From Paenibacillus sp. MBLB1832 (lineage in GTDB: Bacteria; Bacillota; Bacilli; Paenibacillales; NBRC-103111), in assembly GCF_032271945.1 (NCBI RefSeq), contig NZ_CP130319.1, positions 3,863,001 to 3,927,000 of the forward strand: a stretch of DNA of 64,000 nt. Reading direction: 5' to 3'. This document shows positions 44,342 through 53,222 of this stretch, in pieces (the first letter of the stretch is position 1; every line of letters starts with the position of its first letter). The position numbers were made by a program, and so were the translations under genes. Below the pieces are notes generated by a model, which was not told the origin of the DNA, ran no database searches, and was given only the letters and a program-made list of their open reading frames with translations.

Positions 44342-47300
44342 TTACTTGATTACAACGTCATCCACACGCACAGCTGTCCGGTTTGTCACAAGTCCGAACT
44401 TCCCTGAAGCAAAGGTTGAATCCGAAGCGGTCAATTGCTTGATACCGTCTACATAGAAGTCCAAACGGTTGCCATTAACAACAGCCTGGAAGGTATAGGT
44501 GGTACCTAGAGCTGCAGTGAAAGCTTTCGTCGCTAGCACCGTTTTGGTCCCACCAACTGACTTGCTGATTTCAAGGTTCCCGTTTACATACAAGAAGCTG
44601 TAGCGATTATTCGCGTCTGCCACCCGTGCCAAAATTCCAAACGTTGGTGCACCGCTGGTACCAAAGGCCGTCGGGGTGACTTTCGCAGAAGCCACAACAT
44701 TCGTCCAGCTCCCCAAACCAGTGAAGGCAAAAGCCAACGCTTCCTTGTCCGATTGAACCAAAGCGTACGTAGCTTGCGAAACCGTCCAAGTCCCGCCGCT
44801 CAGCGACCAATTGGCCAGTGACGTTGTATCGAAGCTATTGGCATACAGCACAGCGCTCGATGAAAGTACAACTTCATTTGACGGCGTACCTTCTCCAGCC
44901 AAATTGTAGGCGCTCACTTTGACATAAGTGGGAGTCCCATACGTAATCCCAGTGACCGTATAGGCTGTCACATTCCCCAGATTGAGCGGAGCCCCATATA
45001 CGCCGCTGCTTGAGCCTAGATACAGATTGTACCCGGCAGCTGCCGTCACCGCATTCCAATTCAGCTCAGCCAGGTTCTGCACAAGCACACCATTAAGTGC
45101 CGGAGAGGCAGGAGCTGTAGAAGGAATGAGTTCACTAACGGCCACGTTATCGAATTTGGAGGCACTGTATTCTGTTCCTGCTCCAATGGTTCCACGAAGT
45201 GTAGCGATTCCGTTGAGTCCTGTAAACAGCGCGGTCACTTCACCCGTCCGATCCGCAGAGACGGAGACTGATCCGTCAAAATTACGGACAATCTTGTACT
45301 GGATTTTCGCATCAGATTGGTTCGTATAGCTCACAGTGCCAACGGTTGATTCCGTGCCATTGATTCTTTTTAATATAGAAACTGCTGTCGGCTTAATCGC
45401 CAAATAATAATAATTACTACTGTCCACGTAGTCGAAATAAATCCGTGCGCGATTGACATCGCCATCACCAAGACGGTTAACATCGATCTGATAGCTGTAA
45501 GCGACCGGCAGCTTGACATCCGGATAGATGGCATTGACTGAAGTGAAAGACGGGTTAACCAGCGCACCGCTGCTTACATTCATCCCCCCCAGACTCCAGC
45601 CCTGCGCCTGACCGTCAGAGAAATCTTCGGAATAGCTGTTGAGTATCGGAACTGGCGCAGTTGGCGCCGGGAGTGCTGCATAAGCGCCAATATTGAAATT
45701 ATCGAACCGCGAGGCGCTGTACAAGGTACCGACACTCAGCTTACCTCCGAACGGACTATACCCGATTTTGTTATAAAAGAGGGTTTCACTTACGCCGTTC
45801 TTAACCGCTGCCACGCTAACCGAACCATCGGTGTTCCGAGCAATCACATAGCGGATCGTCTGTCCATTGCCATGTTGAATCGCCTTGGAACCCGCATTGG
45901 ATACGACGTTATTTACCTTTTTAATCAAGTCTAACGAAGTTGGACGAATCTCAAGCATGTAGTAATTCTGATCATCCACATCATCAAAATACACATAAGC
46001 ACGGTTGCTGTCCGCCGAACCTCCTAATGTGACATCCGTCGTCATGGTAAAGCTTGTCGGCATCACACCATTATCATAAACAGCTTGTGTGACGGAGTAG
46101 GCAGGATTCCCCATCGCCCCCCCGCTTACCGTCATCGTACCAAGACTCCAGCCTTGCGCTTGCTCATCACTAAAATCCTCCTGATACCCCATCATGGACG
46201 GAATGGGGTCTGGCACATTGGTCAGCGGGGTGATCAGGACATTATCGAATTCAGAATCACTATAGGTAGTTTGAATGCCGACCTTGCCCCCTGGTAAGCG
46301 CAGATCTTTCACCCTATTATACAGAACAGTGGGTATTCCATCCTTGATCGCAGTAACGGTTATGAAGCCGCCATCTTCATATTTGACCTGAATCGTCGTC
46401 TTCTTATCACTCATATTAAAATTGCTAATCGTTGCCGAACCTGCAATTTTACCGTTTCCACCTTCAACCCGTGCGTTCAACGTAATCGTATTGGAACTTG
46501 TTGCTGTGTCCCACGAGCCAATGTCAAGGAAATAATAATTATCACTGTCCAAATAGTTGAAAACGATCTGTGCGCGATTATAGAGCCCTCCACCATTGAC
46601 TTTGGCATCCACTTGATAGGTGTAATCACCCTTGTAGGTTTCTCCGTCATAAAGTGCTTTTGAGCTGGCCTCCCAAGACGTATGAAACTGCTTATTGCTG
46701 ACGGAAGCATTCGTGAACAACCATTTCGGGGCAAAGTTGGTATCAAAATTTTGATTATATAGATGCCCTTGCGTAATCACCAGTGGCGGTTTCGGTGGCG
46801 GCGGTGTGCCGGGCACGTACGTTTTGGCCGGGTAGCCGGCCGTTGGCTCACTCTCTCCAGCCGTACCGGTGCGTGTTACGAAGTAAACATACGGTTTGTC
46901 CTTGACCACCGTGCTGTCCGTATAATCAGTTTGCGTCAAACCCGAAGCCAGCTGAACGGCATCCGACCAAAGCACTGTGTCGCTGCGATATACGCTGTAA
47001 GTTCCGTAACCGCCCTTCCATAGCAGACGAATCGAGGTTGGCTGCTCCATTACATAGAGAGGTTCCGGCCCTTGCGCATTCGGCTTCGCCTGCACAATCG
47101 CAGACTCCGTCTGATCGGTCAGATTCACCACTTTATAGTAGTAGATCGTACCATTCGTCACTTCGGTATCCACCAGCGTAGTGGAAGTGACTGGACCTGC
47201 AATTTTCTGATAAGGACCCGCTGCCGACAATCCGCGATATACCTCAAATGACTTATATGCTTTGTGTGCATCGTCAAACAAGTGACGCGTCCATAGACTC

Positions 47301-49621
47301 AAATCGGCGGTGTCGATTTGCCGAAGCCCTGTGATCTCATCCCCCGTCATGTCATAACGCAAGAGTGCTTCTTTATTCCCGTTATTCATGTAATTGGTCG
47401 CCATCTCAGCCACATTGCCCAGCGTCATGCGACCGTTGCCGTACCACTGAAGCTTGACCTGGCCGTTGCCCTCAGCCGCCTTGAGCACTGCCTTTGTGCT
47501 GTTGTTCACGCCAGGCGGCGCAATTTTCCATAGGCCATGGCACTGTCCGGCCACAAATGCGAATCGCGTCTTGGGATTCACTCGTACCCATGAAGCCTCC
47601 CTCGCGCCAATTAGACCGGTTTGAATCGCACTGTTCCGATCATTCCGCATAATAACGGACCAGGTTTGGCCGGCATCCGTAGACCGAGCCACGGCGGCAT
47701 CACTGGCATACGTATCCGCTGAGCCTACCGCGTAGACGATACTTGGATCGATCGGATCAATCGCAACCGATTCAATACGTTTTCCGCCTAATTGGTCGGC
47801 AGGTACACGGGATGTGATGTCCGTTAACGTTTTCGCCGTGAGGTTATACTGGTATAGCTTGCCTTCCGTTGCAACATAGAGCGATTTGCGGACATGGTCC
47901 ACCGCAATGTCTTTGACGGAACCACTCACCGCCGTTAACTTTGTCCAAGTGGCTCCATGATCGTAAGAAACAAGGACATTGCTGCCTTTTCCACCGTACA
48001 GCTCCTTCTGGCCTGTAAAGCTGGAGGTATACACGCCGCTGACATCATCCATTTTGTACCACGTATAGCCCTGATCCGAGCTGCGGTACTCACCGACGAA
48101 CAAGTAATGATCATCTGTCGGGTCTGCAAACACGGTTTGTGCCCCGTTCACCATGATCTTAGCGCCATTGGCGTCTGTACCTAAATCAATTGCTGTGAAG
48201 GTGATCCCGCCATCCCGGCTTACCCGGATCGTACGCGGGGCTCCCCAACCTGCAGCCGAGGCGGAGATCAGCAGCTGCGGATTCACCGCCACCGCTCCGT
48301 ATACGTAACCGCCGTAAGGCGTTCCGGTCGGGTTAATATTGCGCCAGGTTGCGCCCCCATCCTGGGTAAAAGCACCATTATAATCCTGGCTGCCGATATA
48401 CAGAAGATCCGGGTCCTTCTCATTGAACTGGAATGCCCCGCCCACCATGATTCCGTTATAGCCGTTGTTCGCCCAGTCGAAATGAACGCCGCCGTCTGTG
48501 CTTTTAACAATCCAATCCCCGCCAAAGCCCCAGACTGTATCCGCTTGCACCGGACTCCAAACGAATTTATCCTGTCTGACATTCGGTGGTCCGAACGATT
48601 CCGTATTATCCTTCAGACTGGACAACCAGGTTCTGCCGCCGTCTGTCGAATAGTAGGGATGCGTTTGCTTGTATGCACCCGATACCTTGCTCATCGCATT
48701 GTCACTAATGACCATCTGATTCGGATTCACCGGAGAAATGCGTAAATTAATCGGATTTATAAGCGGAAAGTCCTCGGAAACTTTCACGAAAGCTTCCCCG
48801 CTGTCAGTTGACCGGTATACCCCGTCAGATTTAACGATATAGACCTCATCAGGTCTTGAAGCGATGACCTCTGTGCTAAGGACAGGCCCTGCTTCTTTTA
48901 ACGTAAACGTCATGCCGCCGTCCGTACTCTTGAATAAACCATTCGCATTCGCAGCATAAACATAGCCATTCAGTGGATGGACCTTGATGATGCTTTGCCC
49001 GAATGCTGAGGAGTTCGGAATTTCCGTCCACGTCTCCCCGCCGTCCACGGATTTATACAGCGCAGGATGCTGCTCCGGGGAACCGGATGCTTTGGGCTCG
49101 TAGATTCTGCTGTAATACACAACCTTTGTGTAGCCTAACGCAGCATCGTAGCTAGAAGGATCGTAAGCCACCGAATCACGAAAGTCACGGTTGCCCGAAA
49201 TATTATGCGTGAAAACAGGCTTCCAGCTCTTCGCCTTATCTGTTGACAGATACAACCCATTCTTTGGATGAGCTGTTCCATTCGCCCCCACAATAAGTAC
49301 CCGATTGCTATTCTTCGGGTCAATGGCAATCATGTTGCCTCCCCGCGGTGTGAAGCCAATGCTGGACGGCTCCCACTGCTTGCCGCCGTTCTCCGTACGT
49401 ATAATGCCGCCGACGTCCGATACCGCGACTAGAAACTGCCCGTTATCGCTATCAATGGCAAGGCCCTGCATCCACTGAAAGCCTTCGCCGCCGCTATTGC
49501 CGCGATCCAGGCTCTCCTCCGTCACCAGCGGCACCTGCTCCCACTGCTCCGCCCATACCGGAACAGCTGTTGTCAACAACAGGACCAGCAGCAGCCAGAA
49601 CGCACCTAAATGTTTATTCAC
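44342..49621 (-). CDS. Giant secreted GH74-like modular protein with dockerin-like segment
   Basis: Secreted protein of 1759 residues. GTG 49621 is chosen: GGGAGG lies eight bases upstream, while GTG 49630 abuts it. Signal peptide to about residue 24 (TTAVPVWA). Two sortilin/BNR-type propellers span about 25-715 (AVSDVGG, GSQDYNG, VDGGETW), homologous to the protein at 40017-43163. Next is an EF-hand-like, dockerin-like segment (YGNGRMTLGNVAEMATNYM, then DMTGDEITG with TADLSLWTRHLF). Two fibronectin-III-like domains follow (~785-955), then three LamG-like modules (~968-1495, the last two near-duplicates starting EDFSDEQAQGWSLG and EDFSDGQAQGWSLG), another Fn3 and a fourth LamG-like module. 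It probably binds and cuts plant cell-wall polysaccharide. It is 15 bases downstream of the cohesin gene. Confidence 0.85.
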   Translation of the reverse strand: MNKHLGAFWLLLVLLLTTAVPVWAEQWEQVPLVTEESLDRGNSGGEGFQWMQGLAIDSDNGQFLVAVSDVGGIIRTENGGKQWEPSSIGFTPRGGNMIAIDPKNSNRVLIVGANGTAHPKNGLYLSTDKAKSWKPVFTHNISGNRDFRDSVAYDPSSYDAALGYTKVVYYSRIYEPKASGSPEQHPALYKSVDGGETWTEIPNSSAFGQSIIKVHPLNGYVYAANANGLFKSTDGGMTFTLKEAGPVLSTEVIASRPDEVYIVKSDGVYRSTDSGEAFVKVSEDFPLINPINLRISPVNPNQMVISDNAMSKVSGAYKQTHPYYSTDGGRTWLSSLKDNTESFGPPNVRQDKFVWSPVQADTVWGFGGDWIVKSTDGGVHFDWANNGYNGIMVGGAFQFNEKDPDLLYIGSQDYNGAFTQDGGATWRNINPTGTPYGGYVYGAVAVNPQLLISASAAGWGAPRTIRVSRDGGITFTAIDLGTDANGAKIMVNGAQTVFADPTDDHYLFVGEYRSSDQGYTWYKMDDVSGVYTSSFTGQKELYGGKGSNVLVSYDHGATWTKLTAVSGSVKDIAVDHVRKSLYVATEGKLYQYNLTAKTLTDITSRVPADQLGGKRIESVAIDPIDPSIVYAVGSADTYASDAAVARSTDAGQTWSVIMRNDRNSAIQTGLIGAREASWVRVNPKTRFAFVAGQCHGLWKIAPPGVNNSTKAVLKAAEGNGQVKLQWYGNGRMTLGNVAEMATNYMNNGNKEALLRYDMTGDEITGLRQIDTADLSLWTRHLFDDAHKAYKSFEVYRGLSAAGPYQKIAGPVTSTTLVDTEVTNGTIYYYKVVNLTDQTESAIVQAKPNAQGPEPLYVMEQPTSIRLLWKGGYGTYSVYRSDTVLWSDAVQLASGLTQTDYTDSTVVKDKPYVYFVTRTGTAGESEPTAGYPAKTYVPGTPPPPKPPLVITQGHLYNQNFDTNFAPKWLFTNASVSNKQFHTSWEASSKALYDGETYKGDYTYQVDAKVNGGGLYNRAQIVFNYLDSDNYYFLDIGSWDTATSSNTITLNARVEGGNGKIAGSATISNFNMSDKKTTIQVKYEDGGFITVTAIKDGIPTVLYNRVKDLRLPGGKVGIQTTYSDSEFDNVLITPLTNVPDPIPSMMGYQEDFSDEQAQGWSLGTMTVSGGAMGNPAYSVTQAVYDNGVMPTSFTMTTDVTLGGSADSNRAYVYFDDVDDQNYYMLEIRPTSLDLIKKVNNVVSNAGSKAIQHGNGQTIRYVIARNTDGSVSVAAVKNGVSETLFYNKIGYSPFGGKLSVGTLYSASRFDNFNIGAYAALPAPTAPVPILNSYSEDFSDGQAQGWSLGGMNVSSGALVNPSFTSVNAIYPDVKLPVAYSYQIDVNRLGDGDVNRARIYFDYVDSSNYYYLAIKPTAVSILKRINGTESTVGTVSYTNQSDAKIQYKIVRNFDGSVSVSADRTGEVTALFTGLNGIATLRGTIGAGTEYSASKFDNVAVSELIPSTAPASPALNGVLVQNLAELNWNAVTAAAGYNLYLGSSSGVYGAPLNLGNVTAYTVTGITYGTPTYVKVSAYNLAGEGTPSNEVVLSSSAVLYANSFDTTSLANWSLSGGTWTVSQATYALVQSDKEALAFAFTGLGSWTNVVASAKVTPTAFGTSGAPTFGILARVADANNRYSFLYVNGNLEISKSVGGTKTVLATKAFTAALGTTYTFQAVVNGNRLDFYVDGIKQLTASDSTFASGKFGLVTNRTAVRVDDVVIK

Positions 49622-49636
49622 GATCAGCACCTCCCT

Positions 49637-51196
49637 TTAATCACGCAAGTTATCCATTTGACGTAAAAGCAAGTTAGCCAAATCCTCCGAGATCTGATTG
49701 CCCTTCCGGGTACGAATTTCGTCTACAAAGGATTTAAGCTGACCTCGCGCCAATTTATCGCTCAAGCTATTGGCAACGCCTTCATTCGTTATCAGCCTCT
49801 CCCTGATCAACCGCTTTAATAAAGCTTTAAGCGATTCCAGGTTAACTTTCGTTTCAAAAGTGGACGACTTGGATTGTGTATGTCCTGCCAGGTCCGTCGC
49901 ACTGACGATTAACGTATGCTGACCGAGAGGCAGCTTGTACACGGCTATCGTCTCCCCCTGCTGGACAGGACGCCCATCGAGAAGTACGCTTGTTTTCGTC
50001 ACATCTATGCCCGAGCCTGCGTCCATCACCGATACGTTTATGACCATATCCTGATCGATCCAATACACACCGTCCGGTGAAAGACTGATGTTGGTGTCAG
50101 GTGCAATCGTATCTACATTGACGTTGATCGTTTCCGTGCTGCCCACATTGCCTGCCGCATCTTTGGAGCGATACCCGATAGTCTGCTTGCCATCTCCAAG
50201 CTCAAGAGGCGCCGTAACTGTCGACCACTCGCCGTTATTCAGCTGCAGTTCCGTTTGCACGGCACCCGAAAAGGCATCATAGACGTTCAATGTAACGACT
50301 GGCTTCGTACGATACCAGCCGTTTGTTCCATCCGCAGCCGCAGGGGCGACAACGGCAGTTGTGATTGGAGCCGCTTTGTCGATTTTCACAGTCGCCGATT
50401 TCACCTGCTCCCGCAGACCACTTTCATCCACACTCCAATAATGAATAAGATGAGTGCCTTCCCCTGAGACCGCGACCTCAGTTCCTGTTAATGGCTCGCC
50501 GCCATCCATTATGTAGAACGTCGAAGCGACAGCGGAGCCTCGGCCCGTAGGCTGCAGATGAATCGTAACATCTTCATTAACCCAGCCTTGGGGAGCATCA
50601 TCGGTTGTAACTGGCGGGAGATGCTGTATCAGCTGAATATTCGGGTTTATGGGGCCAAGCTGACCGCCCACTTCCCCCCAATAATTTCCCTCCGAATACA
50701 CCAGCTGGGTCAATGTAAGAAGCGAAGGATCGCGGACTAGGAACGTCAATTTAACCAAATCCGCTTCCGCTTCAACCGCTTCCCCCACTCCCACTTGGGT
50801 TGCAACATAATCCAGCTGCCCAGGTACAGTCTCCCGGTAGCTTTGGAACCCGGTGACGTTCCCTTGAGCGTTCTGCCACTCCGTGCTCGTACCTTCGATC
50901 AAACCATTGCTGTCATGATCAAAATATTGAGGCACGATCGCTTGGTTTTGACCGCTTGTTGCCATGAGCTGAAGAACGTCGGGATCATAGTCAAGGTGAA
51001 ATTGGACAGCGTAGAGGCCGCTAACTTGTTCCCCTTTTATCTTAACTTCCACAAACTGCTGCGAATGGGTCTGAACGGGCAAGCTGACTGTATTGGCTTC
51101 TGCCGAAGCTGACGGGACAGATCCTGCAAGACTTAATACTGTGAGAATAGAAAAGCTTAGCCATACCATTGATCTCTTCACGCCGAATGTTATCAA
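49637..51196 (-). CDS. Secreted cohesin-domain protein with Ig-like repeats
   Basis: Secreted protein of 519 residues from TTG 51196, GGAGG eight bases upstream. Signal peptide to about residue 32 (SVPSASAEA). Residues about 35-185 look like a type-I cohesin (FVEVKIKGEQVSGLYAVQFHLDYDPDVLQL ... LVKLTFLVRD). Then two or three Ig-like OmpL47-type repeats (HYWSVDESGLREQVKSATVKID, IGYRSKDAAGNVGSTETINVNVD). The last 60 residues are a charged helical pair (LKALLKRLIRERLITNEGVANSLSDKL), as at the end of some Paenibacillus glycosidases. It is the first gene of the operon with the giant GH74-like protein, whose dockerin-like segment is a possible ligand. Confidence 0.82.
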   Translation of the reverse strand: MITFGVKRSMVWLSFSILTVLSLAGSVPSASAEANTVSLPVQTHSQQFVEVKIKGEQVSGLYAVQFHLDYDPDVLQLMATSGQNQAIVPQYFDHDSNGLIEGTSTEWQNAQGNVTGFQSYRETVPGQLDYVATQVGVGEAVEAEADLVKLTFLVRDPSLLTLTQLVYSEGNYWGEVGGQLGPINPNIQLIQHLPPVTTDDAPQGWVNEDVTIHLQPTGRGSAVASTFYIMDGGEPLTGTEVAVSGEGTHLIHYWSVDESGLREQVKSATVKIDKAAPITTAVVAPAAADGTNGWYRTKPVVTLNVYDAFSGAVQTELQLNNGEWSTVTAPLELGDGKQTIGYRSKDAAGNVGSTETINVNVDTIAPDTNISLSPDGVYWIDQDMVINVSVMDAGSGIDVTKTSVLLDGRPVQQGETIAVYKLPLGQHTLIVSATDLAGHTQSKSSTFETKVNLESLKALLKRLIRERLITNEGVANSLSDKLARGQLKSFVDEIRTRKGNQISEDLANLLLRQMDNLRD

Positions 51197-51319
51197 TCGA
51201 ATTCCCTCCTTCTAAAGCATCTCTTGATTTCATTAACACATCTCCGTGCAAATCCGCTACGACTTCATGAAATCGCTTTCTAAATTCATGTCATCCTCCT
51301 ATGTGTAAGATTCATTGTG

Positions 51320-51371
51320 ATTATAAAACAAACATACTTGGTAAAAACACGCAGGATTCTGCTATTTGTAC
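51320..51371 (-). promoter_or_regulatory. Promoter with O3 element (site O3d)
   Basis: On the minus strand GTACAAATAGCAGAATCC then TGCGTG (51348-51371) lies 22 bp upstream of TATAAT (51320-51325). It is the most divergent of the four sites, one base shorter in the A run, but keeps the AAATAGCAGA core. Transcripts would have a leader of about 115 bases before the cohesin TTG start. Confidence 0.5.
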
Positions 51372-51582
51372 TACAATACAAGCACGGAGGCATGCAATAT
51401 GGATTTCCATCGCGACGTACAGACCTCTTCAGCGTCTTTTTTAATTTTTCCCAGGCTAATGAGTTGAACACATGCACTACTGCCCATTGGTAGGTTAGCA
51501 GATTAATAATCAGTTAATGTTCTGTAAATGACAAAATCACTCACCTATCTATCTCATTTACGATTACCCACCAAATAAACGC
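51372..51582. other. Intergenic stretch, no feature recognised
   Basis: AT-rich sequence between the O3d promoter and the terminator of region 6. A 63-codon open frame crosses it on the minus strand but overlaps the promoter, has no ribosome binding site and resembles no family. I see no RNA gene or mobile element here. Confidence 0.5.
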
Positions 51583-51609
51583 AAAAAATCGCTACATCTC
51601 TGCAGCGAT
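51583..51609 (-). terminator. Intrinsic terminator
   Basis: On the minus strand ATCGCT/AGCGAT (51588-51593 with 51604-51609) is followed by six T. It lies after the two joined gene remnants at 51634-51926. Confidence 0.75.
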
Positions 51610-51633
51610 AACCCCATTAAACTTCTCTTTTAT

Positions 51634-51759
51634 TTAGTTCTTTGAATCCCAATCTATGTGGTCTCTCCAATCAGCCCAGTTAGGTTTTAGTTTGCTAACA
51701 AGCCATTCTCCTCCAAAAGTAATTGTACTTTCATGAGAAGCATAAATAATCCAATCCAT
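51634..51759 (-). pseudogene. C-terminal remnant of an unidentified gene
   Basis: The frame MDWIIYASHESTITFGGEWL ... WADWRDHIDWDSKN (41 residues) ends at 51634. Upstream the same frame reads CSDK and then a stop codon at the junction with the VOC fragment. The Trp-rich end, HESTITFGG, looks like the end of a small immunity-type protein, but I cannot name the family. There is no start of its own with a ribosome binding site. Confidence 0.5.
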
Positions 51760-51773
51760 TTTATCTGAACACT

Positions 51774-51926
51774 AGAAGCCCAAACTCCACCACGCTTTCT
51801 CAAGCTTTCAGGCTTAGGAATTTCTCTCCAACCAAGCAAGTCAGCAAAGAACATTTTCGCAGTTGATTCGCAACCTTCAGGAGCAGCCAATTGAACGTGA
51901 TCAATCCCTAAAAAACTAAAAGACAT
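51774..51926 (-). pseudogene. VOC/glyoxalase-family N-terminal fragment
   Basis: The frame begins MSFSFLGIDHVQLAAPEGCESTAKMFF and continues LLGWREIPKPESLRKRGGVW, the standard N-terminus of a vicinal-oxygen-chelate (glyoxalase/bleomycin-resistance-like) protein, including the metal-ligand His. After RGGVW the homology stops and the frame runs out at 51687 through unrelated DNA. Only about 50 of the usual 120-130 residues remain. The junction lies near 51774, where another gene's C-terminal piece begins. Confidence 0.75.
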
Positions 51927-52000
51927 ATTCCCACCTCATATTGTTTCATTCAATGAAATCTTGTTTCATATTATAAAACAAATTTTACATTAATCTCTAC

Positions 52001-52096
52001 TTAAAATCCACCAATATTTTCAAACTCTACTAGTTCAATGTCATCTGGTCCTACAGCAAATAATGCCCTAGTTATTCCACCTTCACCTATAAACTT
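52001..52096 (-). pseudogene. VOC/glyoxalase-family C-terminal remnant
   Basis: The minus strand reads KFIGEGGITRALFAVGPDD then IELVEFENIGGF and stops at 52001. GPDxxxxELVEF is the C-terminal metal-binding strand of VOC proteins. Just upstream the same frame has a TGA after MDKMKF. It is not the missing end of the 51774-51926 fragment in any simple way, as it lies upstream of it on the same strand. Confidence 0.6.
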
Positions 52097-52140
52097 TCAG
52101 AATTTCATTTTATCCATATTACCACAATCTATTGAAGATA

Positions 52141-52211
52141 TCTGCCCGTTAACGTAACGAAGCTGCCGACTTATATCGCGGCAGCTGAAACTATATAACT
52201 GTTCTTAATCC
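52141..52211. repeat. Region-6 hairpin repeat, copy R1
   Basis: Core CTGCCCGTTAACG (52142-52154), then stem AGCTGCCG/CGGCAGCT (52161-52168 with 52179-52186). The distal core is degenerate (ACTATATAACTGTTCTTAATCC). It overlaps the end of the UPF0158 gene. Confidence 0.65.
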
Positions 52212-52681
52212 AGGACTTCTATCTTGTGCTCCTTACACCATTCAATTACTATTTTTCTTATCTTACTCTCTTTGTATTTGTACCATTGATTGTCAACGCC
52301 AAGTTCTATAATTTTATCTTTAAATCTTCGAAAAGCTCCTCTTCCTTGTATGGTGTCATAAAGTTCTTCTCTATTTTTTTGATCTTTATGACTTATAATA
52401 AACTCCTCCATGATTTCATATTCATTGAAATGGTTTCTTAAAGTGAATTCCACGTAAGCCCCGTCTTCATCCTCAATTATACTGATAGCTTTCTCAATGT
52501 TCTCTGTTTGCCAGTCAGGATATTTTTCAAGTGGTTCTTCATCTTCTGCAGCTCTCATTTCTTCTCTCATTAATGTAATAACTTCACCTGTATTAGTGTG
52601 TATAAAAGTAAAAGTATCATCAATTTGAAGCTCAATCTCACTAATTAGATCATCCAACTTTACTGGTCTGTTATTCTTCAA
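52205..52681 (-). CDS. UPF0158-family protein
   Basis: Small protein of 158 residues from TTG 52681, GGGG about nine bases upstream. DDTFTFIHTNTGEVITL near residues 20-37 and the C-terminal IQGRGAFRRFKDKIIELGVDNQWYKYKESKIRKIVIEWCKEHKIEV match the UPF0158 pattern. Function is unknown in that family. It is flanked by region-6 repeats on its 3' side (R1) and a partial copy on its 5' side (R2). AT-rich, unlike the polysaccharide genes. Confidence 0.8.
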   Translation of the reverse strand: MKNNRPVKLDDLISEIELQIDDTFTFIHTNTGEVITLMREEMRAAEDEEPLEKYPDWQTENIEKAISIIEDEDGAYVEFTLRNHFNEYEIMEEFIISHKDQKNREELYDTIQGRGAFRRFKDKIIELGVDNQWYKYKESKIRKIVIEWCKEHKIEVLD

Positions 52682-52730
52682 TTGATATTACCCCTTTCGA
52701 TATATATAAACATCATTTCCCAAAAAACGT

Positions 52731-52762
52731 TCATCAAACTATAGTGTCTCTTTAGTTTAGCG
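52731..52762. repeat. Region-6 repeat, half copy R2
   Basis: TCATCAAACTATAGTGTCTC then TTTAGTTTAGCGCC corresponds to the distal half of the repeat (ATGAACTATCGTTCCCGTTAGCTTAACGCC in other copies); no hairpin is present. It overlaps the stop of the next gene. Confidence 0.45.
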
Positions 52763-53216
52763 CCTTTTTAAGCAGACTTAATTCTTCATCAAAACTCGAA
52801 TGGTAATACTCATTCCATTCATCTTGATTAAATACCTTTACTTCAATATTCCTTCTCTTCGTTATGTACTCTTTTAATTGAATGTAACCACTGACGATCT
52901 TTGAAACGAGATTATCAAAATCACATATTCCATTAATCGTTTCTTTTGCTGATGCCTGAAATTCATCAGCATATACCAGTATTTTAATTCTTACTTTATT
53001 ATCAGGTTCATTATATAAAAACCACTTATATATGGCAGGTTCACAATCCCATTCAAAACAGCTATACCCCTTCACCTCATCAGCATCGACAAACTCAGGT
53101 TTTAAACGAATGATTGCATCTACAAAATCGCCAAGGGAATCCGTTAAATAACTTGGTGTAATATAATGTTCATTGTTATCTATTTTTAACATGACTTTCC
53201 AACTGTTCCTCGCCAT
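52752..53216 (-). CDS. Hypothetical protein
   Basis: Soluble protein of 154 residues, no signal or membrane segment, no family recognised. It has an acidic, aromatic-rich middle (EVKGYSCFEWDCEPAIYKWFLYNEPDNKVRIKILVYADEF). ATG 53216 has only a weak GGAAGAG; ATG 53192 (MLKIDNNEHYITP) is an alternative start. It follows the Imm32-like gene by six bases, so the two are an operon. An immunity-type role is possible by company only. Confidence 0.65.
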   Translation of the reverse strand: MARNSWKVMLKIDNNEHYITPSYLTDSLGDFVDAIIRLKPEFVDADEVKGYSCFEWDCEPAIYKWFLYNEPDNKVRIKILVYADEFQASAKETINGICDFDNLVSKIVSGYIQLKEYITKRRNIEVKVFNQDEWNEYYHSSFDEELSLLKKALN

Positions 53217-53222
53217 ATTTAT

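Noticed and set aside
40017..49621. Calling the two propeller proteins sialidases from their Asp-box-like repeats
   Set aside because: The TDVGG/SDVGG start, two-propeller length and QDYN motif fit GH74 better, and the arginine triad of sialidases is not apparent.
51286..51477. Minus-strand open frame of 63 codons upstream of the cohesin gene
   Set aside because: It overlaps the O3d promoter, lacks a ribosome binding site and shows no protein-like pattern.
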